Assembly: GCA_028284145.1 (NCBI GenBank)
Contig: JANQSH010000056.1
Coordinates: 1 to 64,000 of the forward strand
Origin: Planctomycetaceae bacterium
GTDB lineage: Bacteria; Planctomycetota; Planctomycetia; Planctomycetales; Planctomycetaceae
Length of the DNA stretch: 64,000 nucleotides
Direction: 5' to 3'
Shown: in pieces, positions 37,901 to 47,691 of the stretch
Position numbering within the stretch: the stretch's first letter is position 1
Layout: the number at the start of each line of letters is the position of its first letter
The notes under the pieces: model-generated
The model's input: only the letters and a program-made list of their open reading frames with translations
Database searches by the model: none
Told to the model about the DNA's origin: nothing
Translations under genes and position numbers: made by a program

Positions 37901-39493
37901 ATGGCGAAGACACCGGAATACTGGGATGTCGAAAATGAAACCTTCTGGAACTCCGAAGGCAAGCAGACTGCCAGTCGGAATCTCTGGATTTCAATCCCCA
38001 ATCTGCTGTGTGGATTTTCGGTCTGGCTGTATTGGGGCATGATTGCCAAGACGATGCAGCGGTTGCATTTCGCCAATACCGACCTCTTCAATTTCACGTT
38101 TCGCAATGATGGCATGTCGTATGACGAGGCCGGCTATCGTGCCCTGCTGTTTACTCTGCCAGCAGTCGCAGGACTGGCCGGCGCGACATTGCGGATTCCC
38201 AACTCATTTATGATCGCAATTTGTGGTGGCCGGAATGTGAAGTTCATGACGACCATCATGCTGATTATTCCCGCATTGGCAGCCGGGATTGCGCTGCAGA
38301 ATCCCGACACGCCGTTTCTGACGTTCGTTGTACTCGCGGCGATGTCAGGGGTTGGGGGCGGCGCATTTGCCTCCAGCATGTCAAACATCTCCTTCTTCTA
38401 CCCGAAGCGAATGCAGGGGCTTGCTCTGGGCTTGAATGCCGGGCTGGGAAATGCCGGCGTCAGCGTGATGCAGTTTCTCATTCCCTGGGCCATCACCTTT
38501 GGCATCTTCGGCACACTCGGAGGCGATCCCCACCAGTTCACGGTCGATGGCAAGACAAACAGCATCTGGATTCAGAACGCGGCATTGGTCTGGGTGCCCA
38601 TCATGATGGTTCTGGCCATTCTTGCCTGGGCACTGATGAACAATCTGCCCCAGCACAAATGCGGCCCGGCACCAGCTGCGATTGGCAAATATCTCTGGCT
38701 GGAATTCATCGGGTTTGCAGGTGCGGCTATTGGTATCGTCATGCTGATCTTTGTCGAACTTCCCATTCCCGAATTGCTGCGGATCTTTGTGGTGCTGGTG
38801 ATCGCCGTGGCAGCGACGATGCTGGGAATGAAGTTCCTGACCCCCAAAACGATTCAGGAACCACTCAACAGTCAGTTTGCGATCTTCAAGAACAAACATA
38901 ACTGGGTGATGACCTGGCTGTATGTCATGACGTTCGGTTCCTTCATCGGATACGCCAATGCGTTCCCCAAGCTGATTGATGACGTGTTCGTCACACCGGA
39001 AAATGGACTGGTGACATCACATTACATCTGGATCGGTGCCGCCGTTGGCGCGTTTATTCGGCCTTTGGGCGGCTGGCTGTCCGACAAGTTGGGGGGAGCG
39101 CGAGTTACGCAGTGGGATACCTGGATTATGGTTGCTTCAACCATTCTCGCCGGTTATCTGGTCTCACTGGCGGGACAGAGTGAAACACCAGAAAAATACT
39201 TCATCCCGTTTGTTGTGACGTTTGTTGTGTTGTTCGCCACAACCGGAATCGGTAATGGGTCGACGTTTCGGATGATCCCGATCATCTTCTCCAAAGAACA
39301 GGCGGGCCCCGTGCTGGGCTGGACCTCTGCGATCGCCGCTTATGGTGCCTATTTGATCCCCAAAATTTTCGCCACGCAGATCAAGGCCGGCACGCCCGAA
39401 TATGCTCTCTATGGTTTCGCCGGGTATTACGCAAGTTGTCTGGCTGTGAACTGGTGGTTCTACGCACGTAAGAATGCCGAGATCAAGTGTTGA
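37901..39493 (+). CDS. narK: NarK-family nitrate/nitrite transporter (second copy)
   Basis: A 530-residue major-facilitator transporter of the NarK/NarU type with 12-14 helices. LGLNAGLGNAGVSVMQF and TTGIGNGSTFRMIPIIFS are the two nitrate-signature segments. The preceding TTG at 37889 is in frame, but I use the ATG at 37901. It lies 22 bp after the fused NarK and 22 bp before actA, and probably moves nitrate in and nitrite out. The second transporter position corresponds to NarT/NarK2 in Thermus. Confidence 0.94.
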   Translation: MAKTPEYWDVENETFWNSEGKQTASRNLWISIPNLLCGFSVWLYWGMIAKTMQRLHFANTDLFNFTFRNDGMSYDEAGYRALLFTLPAVAGLAGATLRIPNSFMIAICGGRNVKFMTTIMLIIPALAAGIALQNPDTPFLTFVVLAAMSGVGGGAFASSMSNISFFYPKRMQGLALGLNAGLGNAGVSVMQFLIPWAITFGIFGTLGGDPHQFTVDGKTNSIWIQNAALVWVPIMMVLAILAWALMNNLPQHKCGPAPAAIGKYLWLEFIGFAGAAIGIVMLIFVELPIPELLRIFVVLVIAVAATMLGMKFLTPKTIQEPLNSQFAIFKNKHNWVMTWLYVMTFGSFIGYANAFPKLIDDVFVTPENGLVTSHYIWIGAAVGAFIRPLGGWLSDKLGGARVTQWDTWIMVASTILAGYLVSLAGQSETPEKYFIPFVVTFVVLFATTGIGNGSTFRMIPIIFSKEQAGPVLGWTSAIAAYGAYLIPKIFATQIKAGTPEYALYGFAGYYASCLAVNWWFYARKNAEIKC

Positions 39494-39515
39494 TTCACAG
39501 GAATCGGGAAGCGCA

Positions 39516-40268
39516 ATGTACCGGTATATTTTCAACATTGTCCTGATTGTCGGACTGTTTTTCAGTCTCGCCGTCTTCGTATCGGGGATGGGGAACTGGC
39601 GGTTGCCTGACAATAATCAGGGGTATGCTCCAAAGCAGCCGATAGGCTATTCCCATCGCCTGCATGCCGGAGAACTGCAGATTGACTGTCGCTTCTGCCA
39701 CACCGGTGCGACCCAGAGCCAGCATGCAGGAATTCCATCGACCGATGTCTGCATGAAATGCCACCGGCATGTTACAGCGTCCTTCAACACCATGTCGGAA
39801 TTCCGCCGCCTCGAAGATGAAATCAAGAAGGCCGAATCCAACCAGGCAGGGGGAGCAGAAGGAACAGATGAGACAGAAGAATCCGCAGGCGAACCTGCTG
39901 TCGACCTCGATGAATTGAAGAAACAACTTGCGGTGATGGAGATTCCCTCACCAGAACTGAAAAAACTGTATGACTCGCTCAAATTGAAAGATTCCAAAGA
40001 TCCGATTGTCGAGTCCGCATCGTCATCCATTCCGTGGGTCCGTGTGCACAACCTGCCCGACTACGTCTACTTCGATCATCGTGCTCATGTGAATGCGGGA
40101 GTCTCCTGTCAGAAATGCCACGGCCCCGTGGAGTCGATGGAACGTGTCCGGCAGTTTGAGACGTTATCCATGGGCTGGTGTGTCAATTGTCATCGGGATG
40201 CCACAAAGAACGGAATCAACGGTCAGCACGTGCACGCTTCAACCGATTGCTCTGCCTGCCACTACTGA
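39516..40268 (+). CDS. actA: Alternative complex III pentahaem cytochrome subunit ActA
   Basis: A 250-residue protein with one N-terminal membrane helix (residues 4-24). The five haem-c sites CRFCH (58), CMKCH (79), CQKCH (198), CVNCH (222) and CSACH (245) are all intact, as in ActA. A charged acidic/lysine-rich insert lies between haems 2 and 3 (about 96-160). It takes electrons from the ActB iron-sulfur chain and passes them to periplasmic carriers. GGGAA precedes the ATG at 39516. Directly followed by actB. Confidence 0.93.
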   Translation: MYRYIFNIVLIVGLFFSLAVFVSGMGNWRLPDNNQGYAPKQPIGYSHRLHAGELQIDCRFCHTGATQSQHAGIPSTDVCMKCHRHVTASFNTMSEFRRLEDEIKKAESNQAGGAEGTDETEESAGEPAVDLDELKKQLAVMEIPSPELKKLYDSLKLKDSKDPIVESASSSIPWVRVHNLPDYVYFDHRAHVNAGVSCQKCHGPVESMERVRQFETLSMGWCVNCHRDATKNGINGQHVHASTDCSACHY

Positions 40269-40277
40269 AATTCAAAA

Positions 40278-43200
40278 ATGAACAACGACGAGAAAAAATA
40301 CCGGAAGAGCCTGTCGGAGACCCCGATCGATGACCAACCGTCTCGATCGGAGCAATCGATGTTTTCTCTCAGTCGACGACGTTTTCTGGAAGCAGCCGGA
40401 TTCGCGGTGACCATGGCCGCTGCACAGGGATGTCGGCGGGAACAACCCGAGAACGCATTGCCCTATGTTGTTGCACCTGAAGGGATAACCCCCGGAAAAT
40501 CACAATCATACGCGACGACCTGTTCCGGATGCCCGGCCGGTTGTGGCGTGCTTGCCAGTGTGCGGGACGGGCGGCCTCTCAAAATGGAAGGGCTGCCGGA
40601 GCACCCACTCTCGCGCGGCGGTCTGTGTGCTGTTGGTCAGGCGTTGCCATTGAGCCTTTATGACAGCCACCGGCTGAAGAACCCATTGAAGGAAGGCGAA
40701 AAGACCGATTGGGAAACAGCCGATCAGGAGATCGCAAAATCTCTGGATCAAATCCGGGAAAAAAAGGGTTCCGTACGATTATTGACATCCACTGTGACCA
40801 GTCCGACATTGCAGCAGTCGATCGACGCATTCCTCGAAACGTTCGACGATGGCCGGCAGATTACGCTCGACGCGATGAGTTCCTCGTCAATCCTCGCGGC
40901 ACACGAGTTGACGCACGGCATCCACCTGTTGCCACACTATGACTTTTCCAAAGCAGAAGTCATCGTCTCCTTCGGTGCGGACTTTCTGGGCACCTGGATT
41001 TCGCCGGTGGAATTCACCGCCGCATGGAGTTCGCGGCGAGTCCCGACACCCGATCATCCGTCGATGTCTTACCATGCACAACTCGAAGGACGAATGTCAT
41101 TGACCGGTGGCAATGCAGATCACCGGATTCGCCTTGCTCCAGACGAATACGGTGCCACCCTCGTCCACCTGAAGAAGCAACTTGCGAGGAAGACAGGGAC
41201 AGGAATTGCCACGGAGGAGTTGCCGACATCTCCACTCCCAAATGATGAACTGGACGATCTGGTCAGCCGATTGTGGGCCGCACGTGGTGCCAGCCTTGTC
41301 GTTTGCGATTCCCAGGACGTTTCGGTTCAGACGCAAGTCAACGCGATTAACGAATTGCTGGGGAATTACGGCAAGACAGTTGATCTTGCACAGCCCAGTT
41401 TTCAACGGCAGGGAGATGACCGTGCATTGATCGAACTGATGGAGGATTTGAAGGCTGGCAAGATCTCGGCATTGTTTGTGGCGGGAACAGACCTTACTCA
41501 CAGTTTCCCGAATCGCAAGGTGCTGGAATCAGCCATTGAAAAAATCGATCTGGTTGTCAGTCTGGCGGAACGGGAAGATGATTTCGCATCTCTGGCTCAT
41601 TGGGTTTGTCCCGATCACCATTCCCTGGAATCGTGGCTCGATGCGGAACCTGTCGCCGGATTGATCAACCTTTACCAGCCACTGGTTCGCCCTCTGGGAG
41701 ATACGCGGTCCATCCTGGAGAGCCTGGCAAGTTGGTCGGGTCAGAAAGAGACGGCTTACAATCTGCTGCGGAAAAACTGGCAACAGAACATCTTTCCTCG
41801 TGCGAAGGATAAACCGGCATCATTCCGCACTTTTTGGGATCAGACTTTACACGACGGTTTTACGGAAGCAACGTCGGAAGAAGTTGCTGGCGAATTTGAT
41901 CCCGCTGGCATCACACCGCCAAACAGCGAATCCAGGAGCGAATACTGTCTCGAGCTTTATCAGAAGATTGCCTTTCCAGATGCCCGCCACGCGCACAATC
42001 CCTGGTTGCAGGAATTGCCCGACCCCACATCCAAGGTGACCTGGGACAATTACGTCTGTGTCTCAACAACGATGGCCAAAACGTCAGGGATCGGCACCGG
42101 GGATGTCGTTCAGATTGCTTCGTCGGATGGCGCTGTCCAATTGGAATTGCCTGCTAATGTTCAGCCTGGCCAGCACGATCGCGTCATTTCGGTCGCGTTG
42201 GCCTATGGCGTCAAGGGAACAGAACGCTTTGCAAAGATCGGTCCGCAGTGGCTGGAGGCGAGACCAACCGTCGCTCAGGGAGAGCAGGTCGGAAAGAACG
42301 CTGCTCCGTTCATTGCCGTTCGCAATGGCGTCGTCGACTACCTCCGCAGTGATGTCCAGATAACGAAAACCGGTTCACGACGTCAACTGGCCACAACTCA
42401 GCAGCATCATTCACTGGAAGTCCCGAAGCATGTCGCACCTCACGGAGCGGAAATGCGCGAGCCGATTCAGGAAACGACGCTTGCCGAGTTCTCCGACGAC
42501 CCGAGTTCGGGGAAACCGCATCTCCATCATCACGAAGGGGGCGAACTTTGGCCCGACGACCACAAACCGGCAAACCACGAATGGGGTATGGTGATTGACC
42601 TCAATGCCTGTACGGGCTGTTCATCCTGCCTGATCGCCTGCCAGTCTGAAAACAACGTGCCTGTTGCCGGCAAAGATGAAGTCCAACGGCAACGCGAGAT
42701 GCACTGGATACGCATCGACCGCTACTTCACGGGCGAGGGGGACGACGTCGATGTCACACATCAACCAATGATGTGTCAGCATTGCGACAACGCCCCCTGC
42801 GAGACCGTCTGCCCGGTGTTAGCGACAGTGCACAGTGAAGAGGGTTTGAATGAGCAGGCGTATAACCGCTGCGTCGGCACACGGTACTGTGCGAATAACT
42901 GCCCCTACAAAGTTCGTCGCTTTAACTGGTTCGACTATCCCCAGCCGGGTGAACTCGAAACTCTCGTGCTGAACCCGGATGTCACCGTGCGTTCGCGCGG
43001 CGTCATGGAAAAATGTTCCATGTGTGTTCAGCGAATCAATGAAGGAAAAATCGAGGCTCAACGTTTGGGGCAATCGGTATTGGACGGCCAGATCCAAACC
43101 GCCTGCCAGCAGTCATGTCCTTCGCAGGCCATTACCTTTGGCGACCTGCAAAATTCAGAAAGCGAAGTCAGCGTGGCGATGAAAAGCCCCCGTCGTTACG

Positions 43201-43322
43201 GCGTGCTGGAGGAATTCAACTTCCGTCCTTCTGTTTCGTATTTGCGGATGGTCCGAAATCGAGAATCTGATGCCACAGGTTCAGGTGGCGATCATCACAC
43301 ACAGGGAGGCGATCATGAGTGA
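40278..43322 (+). CDS. actB: Alternative complex III subunit ActB (molybdopterin-fold plus iron-sulfur domains)
   Basis: A 1014-residue fusion. A Tat motif (SRRRFLEAAG, 32-41) is followed by a Cys at 52 that could be lipidated. The N-terminal part has a molybdopterin-oxidoreductase fold with CSGCPAGC at 82-89; in the known complex it does not hold Mo. From about 768 a ferredoxin-like domain carries CTGCSSCLIAC, CQHCDNAPCETVC, CVGTRYCANNCPYK and CSMCVQRI...CQQSC, four Cys clusters. It relays electrons from the quinol site to ActA. It overlaps actC by 8 bp. Confidence 0.94.
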   Translation: MNNDEKKYRKSLSETPIDDQPSRSEQSMFSLSRRRFLEAAGFAVTMAAAQGCRREQPENALPYVVAPEGITPGKSQSYATTCSGCPAGCGVLASVRDGRPLKMEGLPEHPLSRGGLCAVGQALPLSLYDSHRLKNPLKEGEKTDWETADQEIAKSLDQIREKKGSVRLLTSTVTSPTLQQSIDAFLETFDDGRQITLDAMSSSSILAAHELTHGIHLLPHYDFSKAEVIVSFGADFLGTWISPVEFTAAWSSRRVPTPDHPSMSYHAQLEGRMSLTGGNADHRIRLAPDEYGATLVHLKKQLARKTGTGIATEELPTSPLPNDELDDLVSRLWAARGASLVVCDSQDVSVQTQVNAINELLGNYGKTVDLAQPSFQRQGDDRALIELMEDLKAGKISALFVAGTDLTHSFPNRKVLESAIEKIDLVVSLAEREDDFASLAHWVCPDHHSLESWLDAEPVAGLINLYQPLVRPLGDTRSILESLASWSGQKETAYNLLRKNWQQNIFPRAKDKPASFRTFWDQTLHDGFTEATSEEVAGEFDPAGITPPNSESRSEYCLELYQKIAFPDARHAHNPWLQELPDPTSKVTWDNYVCVSTTMAKTSGIGTGDVVQIASSDGAVQLELPANVQPGQHDRVISVALAYGVKGTERFAKIGPQWLEARPTVAQGEQVGKNAAPFIAVRNGVVDYLRSDVQITKTGSRRQLATTQQHHSLEVPKHVAPHGAEMREPIQETTLAEFSDDPSSGKPHLHHHEGGELWPDDHKPANHEWGMVIDLNACTGCSSCLIACQSENNVPVAGKDEVQRQREMHWIRIDRYFTGEGDDVDVTHQPMMCQHCDNAPCETVCPVLATVHSEEGLNEQAYNRCVGTRYCANNCPYKVRRFNWFDYPQPGELETLVLNPDVTVRSRGVMEKCSMCVQRINEGKIEAQRLGQSVLDGQIQTACQQSCPSQAITFGDLQNSESEVSVAMKSPRRYGVLEEFNFRPSVSYLRMVRNRESDATGSGGDHHTQGGDHE

Positions 43323-44703
43323 AACGTCCTCTCTCCGTCCGCCACTGGTGACCGGAAACAAGTCGCTGACCGATGTGACTAACGACATTTGTGCGCCGAT
43401 GGAACGCCGTCCCAATGGTCTGTGGTGGATCGCGTTTCTCATCTCCCTCTCTTTGCTGATTCTCGGCATTGTCGCAGTCTGGTATCAGATCGTCACCGGC
43501 ATCGGCACGTGGGGATTGAACAAAACCATCGGCTGGGGTTTTGACATCACGAATTTCGTCTTCTGGGTGGGCATCGGACACGCGGGAACGCTCATCTCCG
43601 CCGTGTTGTTCCTGTTCCGGCAAAAATGGAGAACCGCCGTCAACCGATCTGCCGAGGCGATGACGCTTTTCGCCGTGATGTGCGCCGGCATTTTTCCGCT
43701 CATCCACATGGGCCGTACCTGGCTCGCCTATTGGATGCTGCCCTACCCCAACACGCGCGGTTCCCTGTGGGTGAATTTCAAGTCACCCCTGTTGTGGGAC
43801 GTATTTGCCATTTCGACATACCTGCTGATTTCCGCCGTGTTCTGGTATGTCGGGCTGATTCCGGATCTCGCGACAGTACGCGATCGCGCGAAACCGGGGC
43901 TCAGGAAGAAGGTTTTTTCCTTCTTTTCCCTGGGGTGGAACGGTTCTGTGAGAACATGGAATCGTTATGAAACCGTTTACATGCTGCTGGCGGGTCTGGC
44001 GACACCGCTGGTGTTTTCTGTTCATACGATCGTCAGTATGGATTTTGCAACCTCGGTGATTCCCGGCTGGCACACGACGATCTTCCCCCCCTATTTTGTC
44101 GCCGGTGCGATTTTCAGTGGTTTGGCGATGGTCCTCACATTGATGATCATCGCGCGTAAGGTCATGAATCTGGAAAACTATGTCACGCCGACGCATATCG
44201 AGAGAATGTCGCTGTTGATGCTCTCAATGGGATGCATCGTCGGGCTGGCTTATGGCACCGAGTTTTTCATGGCCGCATACAGCGGGAATCCGTATGAGCA
44301 ATTCGTGTTCAAGAATCGTGCTCTGGGGCCGATGAGTTGGGCCTACTGGACAATGGTCTCATGCAATGTATTCGTACCGCAATTGCTCTGGTTCAAGTTT
44401 GTGAGACGATGTTTGCCGCTGGTCTTTGTGATTGCGATCCTCGTAAATGTCGGGATGTGGTTTGAACGATTCGTGATTATTGTTTCCAGCCTGCATCGTG
44501 ATTTCCTTCCCTCCAGTTGGTCCAGTTACATTCCCAGTCTCGTCGAAATCGCCACATTCGTGGGGAGTTTCGGACTGTTCTTCACCTGTTTTCTGTTGTT
44601 CTGCCGCATTGCCCCGGCCATCGCAATAGCCGAAGTCAAAGGGGCTGCTTCGCTGCCAAAGCAGGATGACCAACGTTCCGTGAACGTGGAGAGTGCCGCA
44701 TGA
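43315..44703 (+). CDS. actC: Alternative complex III membrane subunit ActC (NrfD-like)
   Basis: A 462-residue integral membrane protein with about ten helices of the NrfD/PsrC family. WWIAFLISLSLLILGIVAVWY, FWVGIGHAGTLISAVLF and TRTWLAYWMLPYP-type segments are typical of the quinol-binding ActC. The ATG at 43315 overlaps the actB end. Its own end overlaps actD by 4 bp. It provides the quinol-binding site on the periplasmic side. Confidence 0.93.
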   Translation: MSETSSLRPPLVTGNKSLTDVTNDICAPMERRPNGLWWIAFLISLSLLILGIVAVWYQIVTGIGTWGLNKTIGWGFDITNFVFWVGIGHAGTLISAVLFLFRQKWRTAVNRSAEAMTLFAVMCAGIFPLIHMGRTWLAYWMLPYPNTRGSLWVNFKSPLLWDVFAISTYLLISAVFWYVGLIPDLATVRDRAKPGLRKKVFSFFSLGWNGSVRTWNRYETVYMLLAGLATPLVFSVHTIVSMDFATSVIPGWHTTIFPPYFVAGAIFSGLAMVLTLMIIARKVMNLENYVTPTHIERMSLLMLSMGCIVGLAYGTEFFMAAYSGNPYEQFVFKNRALGPMSWAYWTMVSCNVFVPQLLWFKFVRRCLPLVFVIAILVNVGMWFERFVIIVSSLHRDFLPSSWSSYIPSLVEIATFVGSFGLFFTCFLLFCRIAPAIAIAEVKGAASLPKQDDQRSVNVESAA

Positions 44704-45236
44704 GCCGTCGAGTCCTGCTCGCCACTTTTTCGCATGAGAACGATCTGCTGAACGCGGTCGCGGCGGTTCGCGAACGTGGCATTAAAATCGTCGATGCCTA
44801 CACTCCCTACGCCGTTCATGGTTTGGAACGTGCGATGGGGCTCAAACATTCGCGTCTGACGTGGGTTTGTTTTATCTGTGGTATGGTCGGCGCGCTCGGG
44901 ATGCTCGCTTTCGAGCATTGGACGGCCGCCATTGCCTGGCCAATCAATGTTGGTGGCAAACCCTGGAATTCGCTGCCATCAGACGTTCCGGTCGCTTTCG
45001 AGGCAGCGGTTCTGCTGGCCGGTTTCGGTTCCGTGTTCGCCCTGTTCGCCGTCAGCCGTCTGTTTCCGGGCAAGTCAGCGGATGTCATTCACCCCAATTC
45101 CTCTGATGACCGTTTTGTACTCGTGATGGATGAGTCGAATGCCAGTTTCGACACCGCAAGTGTGGAAGCCATGCTGAAGTCCTTTGATGTCGTCGAAACG
45201 GAAGAACGCATACTTTCGGGAGCGGGACAATCATGA
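44700..45236 (+). CDS. actD: Alternative complex III subunit ActD (DUF3341)
   Basis: A 178-residue protein with two membrane helices near 60-80 and 98-118. The N-terminal domain (LLATFSHENDLLNAVAAVRERGIKIVDAYTPYAVHG-like, short parts only) is the DUF3341 fold of ActD. It is a structural subunit that packs against ActC and ActF. ATGA overlaps on both sides support co-translation with actC and actE. Confidence 0.92.
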   Translation: MSRRVLLATFSHENDLLNAVAAVRERGIKIVDAYTPYAVHGLERAMGLKHSRLTWVCFICGMVGALGMLAFEHWTAAIAWPINVGGKPWNSLPSDVPVAFEAAVLLAGFGSVFALFAVSRLFPGKSADVIHPNSSDDRFVLVMDESNASFDTASVEAMLKSFDVVETEERILSGAGQS

Positions 45237-46033
45237 GATCGTTGTGGCTTACCGCAATTCTTACAGTGCTGCTGGCTGTCGTTTTGGGAATGACATCGGT
45301 CATGACCACTGACCCGGCAGTTCCCAATTTCGAGTTCCTCCCCGAGATGAAGCATTCCCCGGCTGCGGATGCATTAACACCCAATTCGCAATTTGCCAAT
45401 GGGAGAACCCAGCAAATGCCCGTCCCCAACACAATTCCAAGGGGAGATTTGCCGTTGTATTACACCGCAAGCAAAGAAGACGCGGCAAGAGCGGGCGAAG
45501 AACTGAAGAATCCCTTTGTCATGGCAATGGAAGAGGCCCAGGAGGCCGATGCCGCTACGGACGAGCCGAGCGAAAGTGACGAACCTCAAGACAACGCAAC
45601 TCCATCGGAAGGAGACGAACAGAATAGCGAGAGTACTGAAGACAAGGTCATTTCAAAAGTTGAGATTGCCGAAACGGAGTACCGATCATCAATTGCTCGA
45701 GGTGAGGAGGTTTTCCGCGCTTATTGCATTTGCTGCCACGGTCCGCAGGGGGCCGGTGATGGCCCGGTTGCCAAACGAGGCTTCCCCCCGCCACCTCCCT
45801 TACCCGGAGGAAAATCGACGCAGATGAAAGATGGCCAGCTTTTTCACATTTTGACATACGGTCAGGGAAGCATGGCTCCGATGAACGCTCAACTTTCGCG
45901 CGAACAACGGTGGGACGTCATCAACTTTGTTCGCGACCTCCAAGCCAGGTCGAAACAACCGTCCGATGCGGAAGCACCATTTGATCCGGCTGAAACCGGG
46001 GACGAATCAGAAGATGGGGGGCAGGAACCATGA
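45233..46033 (+). CDS. actE: Alternative complex III monohaem cytochrome subunit ActE
   Basis: A 266-residue protein with an N-terminal hydrophobic segment (signal or anchor) and an acidic, low-complexity spacer at about 100-140. One haem-c site, CICCHGPQGAGDGP, lies near 163, followed by GSMAPMNAQL, where Met would be the sixth ligand. It is the cytochrome c-like subunit of the complex. Genes on either side overlap by ATGA. The acidic insert is longer than in most ActE that I know of, but I cannot compare lengths precisely. Confidence 0.92.
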   Translation: MRSLWLTAILTVLLAVVLGMTSVMTTDPAVPNFEFLPEMKHSPAADALTPNSQFANGRTQQMPVPNTIPRGDLPLYYTASKEDAARAGEELKNPFVMAMEEAQEADAATDEPSESDEPQDNATPSEGDEQNSESTEDKVISKVEIAETEYRSSIARGEEVFRAYCICCHGPQGAGDGPVAKRGFPPPPPLPGGKSTQMKDGQLFHILTYGQGSMAPMNAQLSREQRWDVINFVRDLQARSKQPSDAEAPFDPAETGDESEDGGQEP

Positions 46034-47190
46034 ATGCCCAGAACCCTTCTTTACGTTCGCTGCGAAAAAAGGCGTTGCTCCTAGGCTCCGTCGGAGCCAT
46101 TCTGTTGGGCGTCAGTGCTTTTATCTGGCCCGACCGGGCGTGGGCCAACATGCTGGCGTCGGCCTTCTTTCTGGTGACGATCGGTTTGGGTGGTGCGGTA
46201 TTTCTTGCGCTGGCGAATGTCTGTGGCGCGGGTTGGCATGTCGCGTTTCGACGAATTCCCGAAGCGCTCACCGGTCTGCTTCCAATTGGAGGTCTGCTGC
46301 TGCTGGCCACGCTTGGTGCGCAGCTTTCCCGGTTCACGTGGCATCATCATGGAACGGGTGATCCGGGAACGTTCTGGTTCAAAGAGATGTGGCTGGATTC
46401 GCGGTTTTTCCTCGCCCGGGCTTTTTTGTTCATCCTGATCTGGATTCTGTTTTCGCGCATCCTCGTGCGCAATTCGATTCGACAGGACGAAACCGGTAAT
46501 GGCGACAGGCGAATCAATGCCGGCATTTCGGTTGTGTTTCTGGCGATCTTCGCCGTAACATTTTCGCTGGCGGGAATCGACTGGATCATGGCCCTGGAGC
46601 CGATGTGGTTCAGCACCATGTGGGGCGTCTATCAGTTCTCCGGATTGATGATGGCCACCCTCGCCTGCATTGTCCTTGGTTCTGTATTCCTGCGGTCTGC
46701 AGGACCAATGCAGGGAATCTTCCGGGACGATCATCTGCATGATCTTGGCAAACTACTGCTCGGATTCAGTTGTTTCTGGATGTATATCTGGTTCAGCCAG
46801 TACATGCTGATCTGGTATTCCAACATCCCCGAAGAAACCTTCTACTTTGAGAAACGCATGAATACACCCTGGCTTCCAATCACCATTGGAAACCTTGTCT
46901 TGAACTGGATTATTCCGTTTTTTGTCCTGCTGCCGCGGCCGAGCAAACGCAACCAGGGGATCATGGTCAAGATCGCCGTGGTGGTGCTGCTTGGACGGTG
47001 GGTCGATTTGTCGGTGATGATCTTCCCTGTTGTCGTGGGCGAAATGCCCCTGTGGGGTGTGCCGGAAATTGCGGCAATCGCTCTGCTGTTCGGACTTGGC
47101 AGTCTCCTTTTTCTCAGATCGTTCACCTTGGGAAACTGCGTTCCCCGCAATGACCCGTTTTTGGCAGAAAGCATGCACTATCATACCTGA
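46030..47190 (+). CDS. actF: Alternative complex III membrane subunit ActF
   Basis: A 386-residue membrane protein with about ten helices. GSVGAILLGVSAFIWPDRAWANML, FTWHHHG-type and RAFLFILIWILFSRIL segments fit ActF, which carries a quinol-like fold and proton-path residues but no cofactor of its own. It is the last gene of the actABCDEF run; no actG and no cytochrome oxidase genes follow. After a short gap a minus-strand small gene begins. Confidence 0.92.
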   Translation: MNAQNPSLRSLRKKALLLGSVGAILLGVSAFIWPDRAWANMLASAFFLVTIGLGGAVFLALANVCGAGWHVAFRRIPEALTGLLPIGGLLLLATLGAQLSRFTWHHHGTGDPGTFWFKEMWLDSRFFLARAFLFILIWILFSRILVRNSIRQDETGNGDRRINAGISVVFLAIFAVTFSLAGIDWIMALEPMWFSTMWGVYQFSGLMMATLACIVLGSVFLRSAGPMQGIFRDDHLHDLGKLLLGFSCFWMYIWFSQYMLIWYSNIPEETFYFEKRMNTPWLPITIGNLVLNWIIPFFVLLPRPSKRNQGIMVKIAVVVLLGRWVDLSVMIFPVVVGEMPLWGVPEIAAIALLFGLGSLLFLRSFTLGNCVPRNDPFLAESMHYHT

Positions 47191-47214
47191 TGATCATCGG
47201 GATAAACGTTTTTG

Positions 47215-47382
47215 TTATGATGCTGCTGTGGTTTCATCCCTTTCCAGCCGGTCAAGATGGTTCTCGATTTGCGTCAGCTTTTCGATAATCACCGCATGAA
47301 CATAGACGGCATCCATTCCTACCGGGCTTTCCTCACAGGAAATTTGATCGATAATGTGTTGCAGTTCTTCTCTGGTTTTCAT
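47215..47382 (-). CDS. Small hypothetical helical protein
   Basis: A 55-residue protein, MKTREELQHIIDQI..., with a helical, charged composition (residues 28-46 likely amphipathic). The ATG at 47382 has AAGGA with a 7-nt spacer, which decides the start over the ATG at 47400. The R1 copy E starts just beyond it. No family recognised. It is converging with actF and separate from the nar/act operon. Confidence 0.5.
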   Translation of the reverse strand: MKTREELQHIIDQISCEESPVGMDAVYVHAVIIEKLTQIENHLDRLERDETTAAS

Positions 47383-47399
47383 GGTGGTTTCCTTTTCCA

Positions 47400-47499
47400 T
47401 AGCAGTTTACCGTTTTGTGTGACGTCTCTGGCTCGTGGGGGGGGATATTTGCAAGCCAAACGACGATATTCGCGGCACAGAAGCGCGTAATACGCTCTG
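47400..47499 (+). repeat. R1 intergenic repeat, copy E
   Basis: About 100 bp: TAGCAGTTTACCGTTTTGTGTGACG at the left (written here as blocks TAGCAGTTTACC and TTTTGTGTGACG), then GGCTCGTGGGG, CCAAACGACGATATTCGCGG and AGCGCGTAATACGCTCT at the right. It separates the small minus-strand gene from mobB. Confidence 0.8.
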
Positions 47500-47691
47500 A
47501 ATGCTCGCATTGATCATGAGGAAATGAGCAAATCACGATGCTTCATTTTCCCATGCGTTTTACGATTTTTCTTAGCCACGAACAACATCACGGGGCTTGT
47601 AGTCTTTGACGTGCACGACCACAAATCGTTCGCCGCTCGAATGAGTAGCACACGACAGCGTCAACCTTTTTATTTTGGGATATCCTGCTTC
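47500..47691. other. Upstream region of mobB
   Basis: About 190 bp after R1 copy E. The mobB frame is open back to 47524 but lacks protein character before the ATG at 47692. No promoter or terminator stands out. Confidence 0.35.
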
